Below are positions 4,979-5,480 of a stretch of DNA of 5,480 nt, one piece after another (the stretch's first letter is position 1; each line of letters starts with the position of its first letter). The position numbers were made by a program, and so were the translations under genes. A model generated the notes under the pieces. That model was not told where the DNA came from. It did no database searches and saw nothing but the letters and a program-made list of their open reading frames with translations. The stretch is from the NCBI GenBank assembly GCA_016463045.1, contig JAEMSB010000338.1:1-5480 (forward strand), in the 5' to 3' direction. The stretch comes from Niveispirillum sp. Its GTDB lineage: Bacteria; Pseudomonadota; Alphaproteobacteria; Azospirillales; Azospirillaceae.

Positions 4979-5290
4979 ATGACCGAAACTGTCACCCGCG
5001 CGCAGTTGAGCGAGGCCGTCTATCAGGAAGTCGGGCTGTCCAGGAACGAATCTGCCGATCTGGTGGAAAGCGTCCTGAACGAGATTTCCGACGCATTGGC
5101 CAATGGCGACATGGTCAAGATATCTTCCTTCGGCAGCTTTGCCGTCCGGTCCAAGGGGCAGCGCATTGGCCGCAACCCGAAGACGGGTGAGGAAGTGCCA
5201 ATTCTGCCGCGCCGGGTCCTGGTCTTCCGCGCCTCCCACGTCCTGAAAAGCCGCATCAATGAGCGGTTTGAAGACGGCGCGAAAGGCTGA
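4979..5290 (+). CDS. ihfA: Integration host factor subunit alpha
   Basis: IHF-alpha pairs with IHF-beta (encoded elsewhere) to form a sequence-specific DNA-bending protein of the nucleoid that shapes promoters, recombination and replication sites. The 103-residue product is a HU/IHF fold: helical N-terminus VTRAQLSEAVYQEVGLSRNESADLVESVL, then VKISSFGSFAVRSKGQRIGRNPKTGEEVPI. RNPKTGE with Pro67 is the tip of the DNA-intercalating beta arm, and PRRVLVFRASHVLK completes the body. The alpha rather than beta or HU assignment rests on the overall sequence style (GLSRNESADLVE, FGSF) and on the fabH-ihfA-merR order common in alphaproteobacteria; elsewhere ihfA usually follows pheT. It has its own promoter and a strong ribosome-binding site, and lies eight bases from the merR gene, probably as one operon. 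Confidence 0.95.
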   Translation: MTETVTRAQLSEAVYQEVGLSRNESADLVESVLNEISDALANGDMVKISSFGSFAVRSKGQRIGRNPKTGEEVPILPRRVLVFRASHVLKSRINERFEDGAKG

Positions 5291-5298
5291 TCCTGTCG

Positions 5299-5480
5299 AT
5301 GATCGAGGAAACCAGCGAAGGTGCGCGATCCAAGTCCGTGGCGTCGAAATCCGCCTCGGCCTTTCGCACCATCAGCGAAGTTTCCGTCGATCTTGAGGTG
5401 CCACAGCATGTCCTGCGGTTCTGGGAAACCAAGTTTCCCCAGATCAAACCGCTGAAGCGTGGCGGCGGTCGGCGCTATTA
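5299..5480 (+). CDS. MerR-family transcriptional regulator, N-terminal part (3' truncated)
   Basis: Only the first 60 codons are in the window. After a polar, Ser-rich leader of about 20 residues (MIEETSEGARSKSVASKSAS), the segment FRTISEVSVDLEVPQHVLRFWETKFPQIKP followed by RGGGRRYY is the winged helix-turn-helix of MerR proteins: ISEVSVDLEVP is the helix-turn-helix start, HVLRFWE is the conserved recognition region and GGGRRYY begins the wing. The effector domain is missing, so no ligand can be named. ATG at 5299 is eight bases after the ihfA stop with only AAAGG (5282-5286) as a distant ribosome-binding site, so coupling to ihfA is probable. A MerR protein right after ihfA is a recurring alphaproteobacterial arrangement of unknown purpose. 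Confidence 0.9.
   Translation, partial: MIEETSEGARSKSVASKSASAFRTISEVSVDLEVPQHVLRFWETKFPQIKPLKRGGGRRY

Noticed and set aside
3841..4995. Long minus-strand open frame of 384 codons opposite fabH
   Set aside because: It is the antisense shadow of fabH, whose catalytic triad and family motifs are intact. The translation has no recognisable domain, and it runs across the plsX end and the ihfA promoter.
1..5480. Mobile element, CRISPR array, tRNA or toxin-antitoxin pair
   Set aside because: I saw no transposase, regularly spaced repeats, tRNA cloverleaf or small gene pair. All coding space is filled by conserved housekeeping genes.

Overview
The window looks like ordinary chromosomal housekeeping DNA from an alphaproteobacterium, most likely Rhodospirillales and close to the Azospirillaceae (Azospirillum, Niveispirillum or Nitrospirillum type). 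The reasons are a GC-rich sequence, a Cbp3-type ubiquinol-cytochrome c chaperone next to a DUF177 gene, the order DUF177 - rpmF - plsX - fabH - ihfA - merR, and an alphaproteobacterial BamE ending in an FFEQLLGN motif. The genus is inferred from memory of family sequences, not from a search.

Layout. Bases 2-499 (+) are the C-terminal part of a glutamine-synthetase-fold ligase. It converges on bamE (590-1060, -), and a 17-bp hairpin terminator at 512-550 serves both strands. A 235-bp divergent intergenic region (1061-1295) separates bamE from the cytochrome bc1 chaperone gene, whose real start is a TTG at 1296. This region carries two GGGGC-N4-GCCCC palindromes, a long TGACATTG/CAATGTCA inverted repeat and a likely promoter. 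The chaperone gene (1296-1829) is followed by a near-consensus promoter that overlaps its 3' end and should drive the DUF177/YceD gene (1880-2464). Next come rpmF (2563-2751), plsX (2801-3889) and fabH (3889-4863); plsX and fabH overlap by one base. A further intergenic region with a promoter leads to ihfA (4979-5290) and a MerR-family regulator (5299 to the window end, truncated).

How the genes fit together. DUF177-rpmF-plsX-fabH is the widespread cluster linking ribosome production (L32, with DUF177 implicated in 23S rRNA accumulation) to lipid synthesis: PlsX makes acyl-phosphate for phospholipids and FabH starts fatty acid elongation. ihfA gives the alpha subunit of the DNA-bending protein IHF, with the merR gene probably co-transcribed. 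BamE is an outer-membrane lipoprotein of the BAM machine, and the chaperone helps build respiratory complex III.

No mobile element, CRISPR, tRNA, rRNA or phage feature is visible. No new biological system is evident. The signals most worth a second look are the repeat architecture between bamE and the bc1 chaperone gene, and small leader or intergenic structures at rpmF and plsX.
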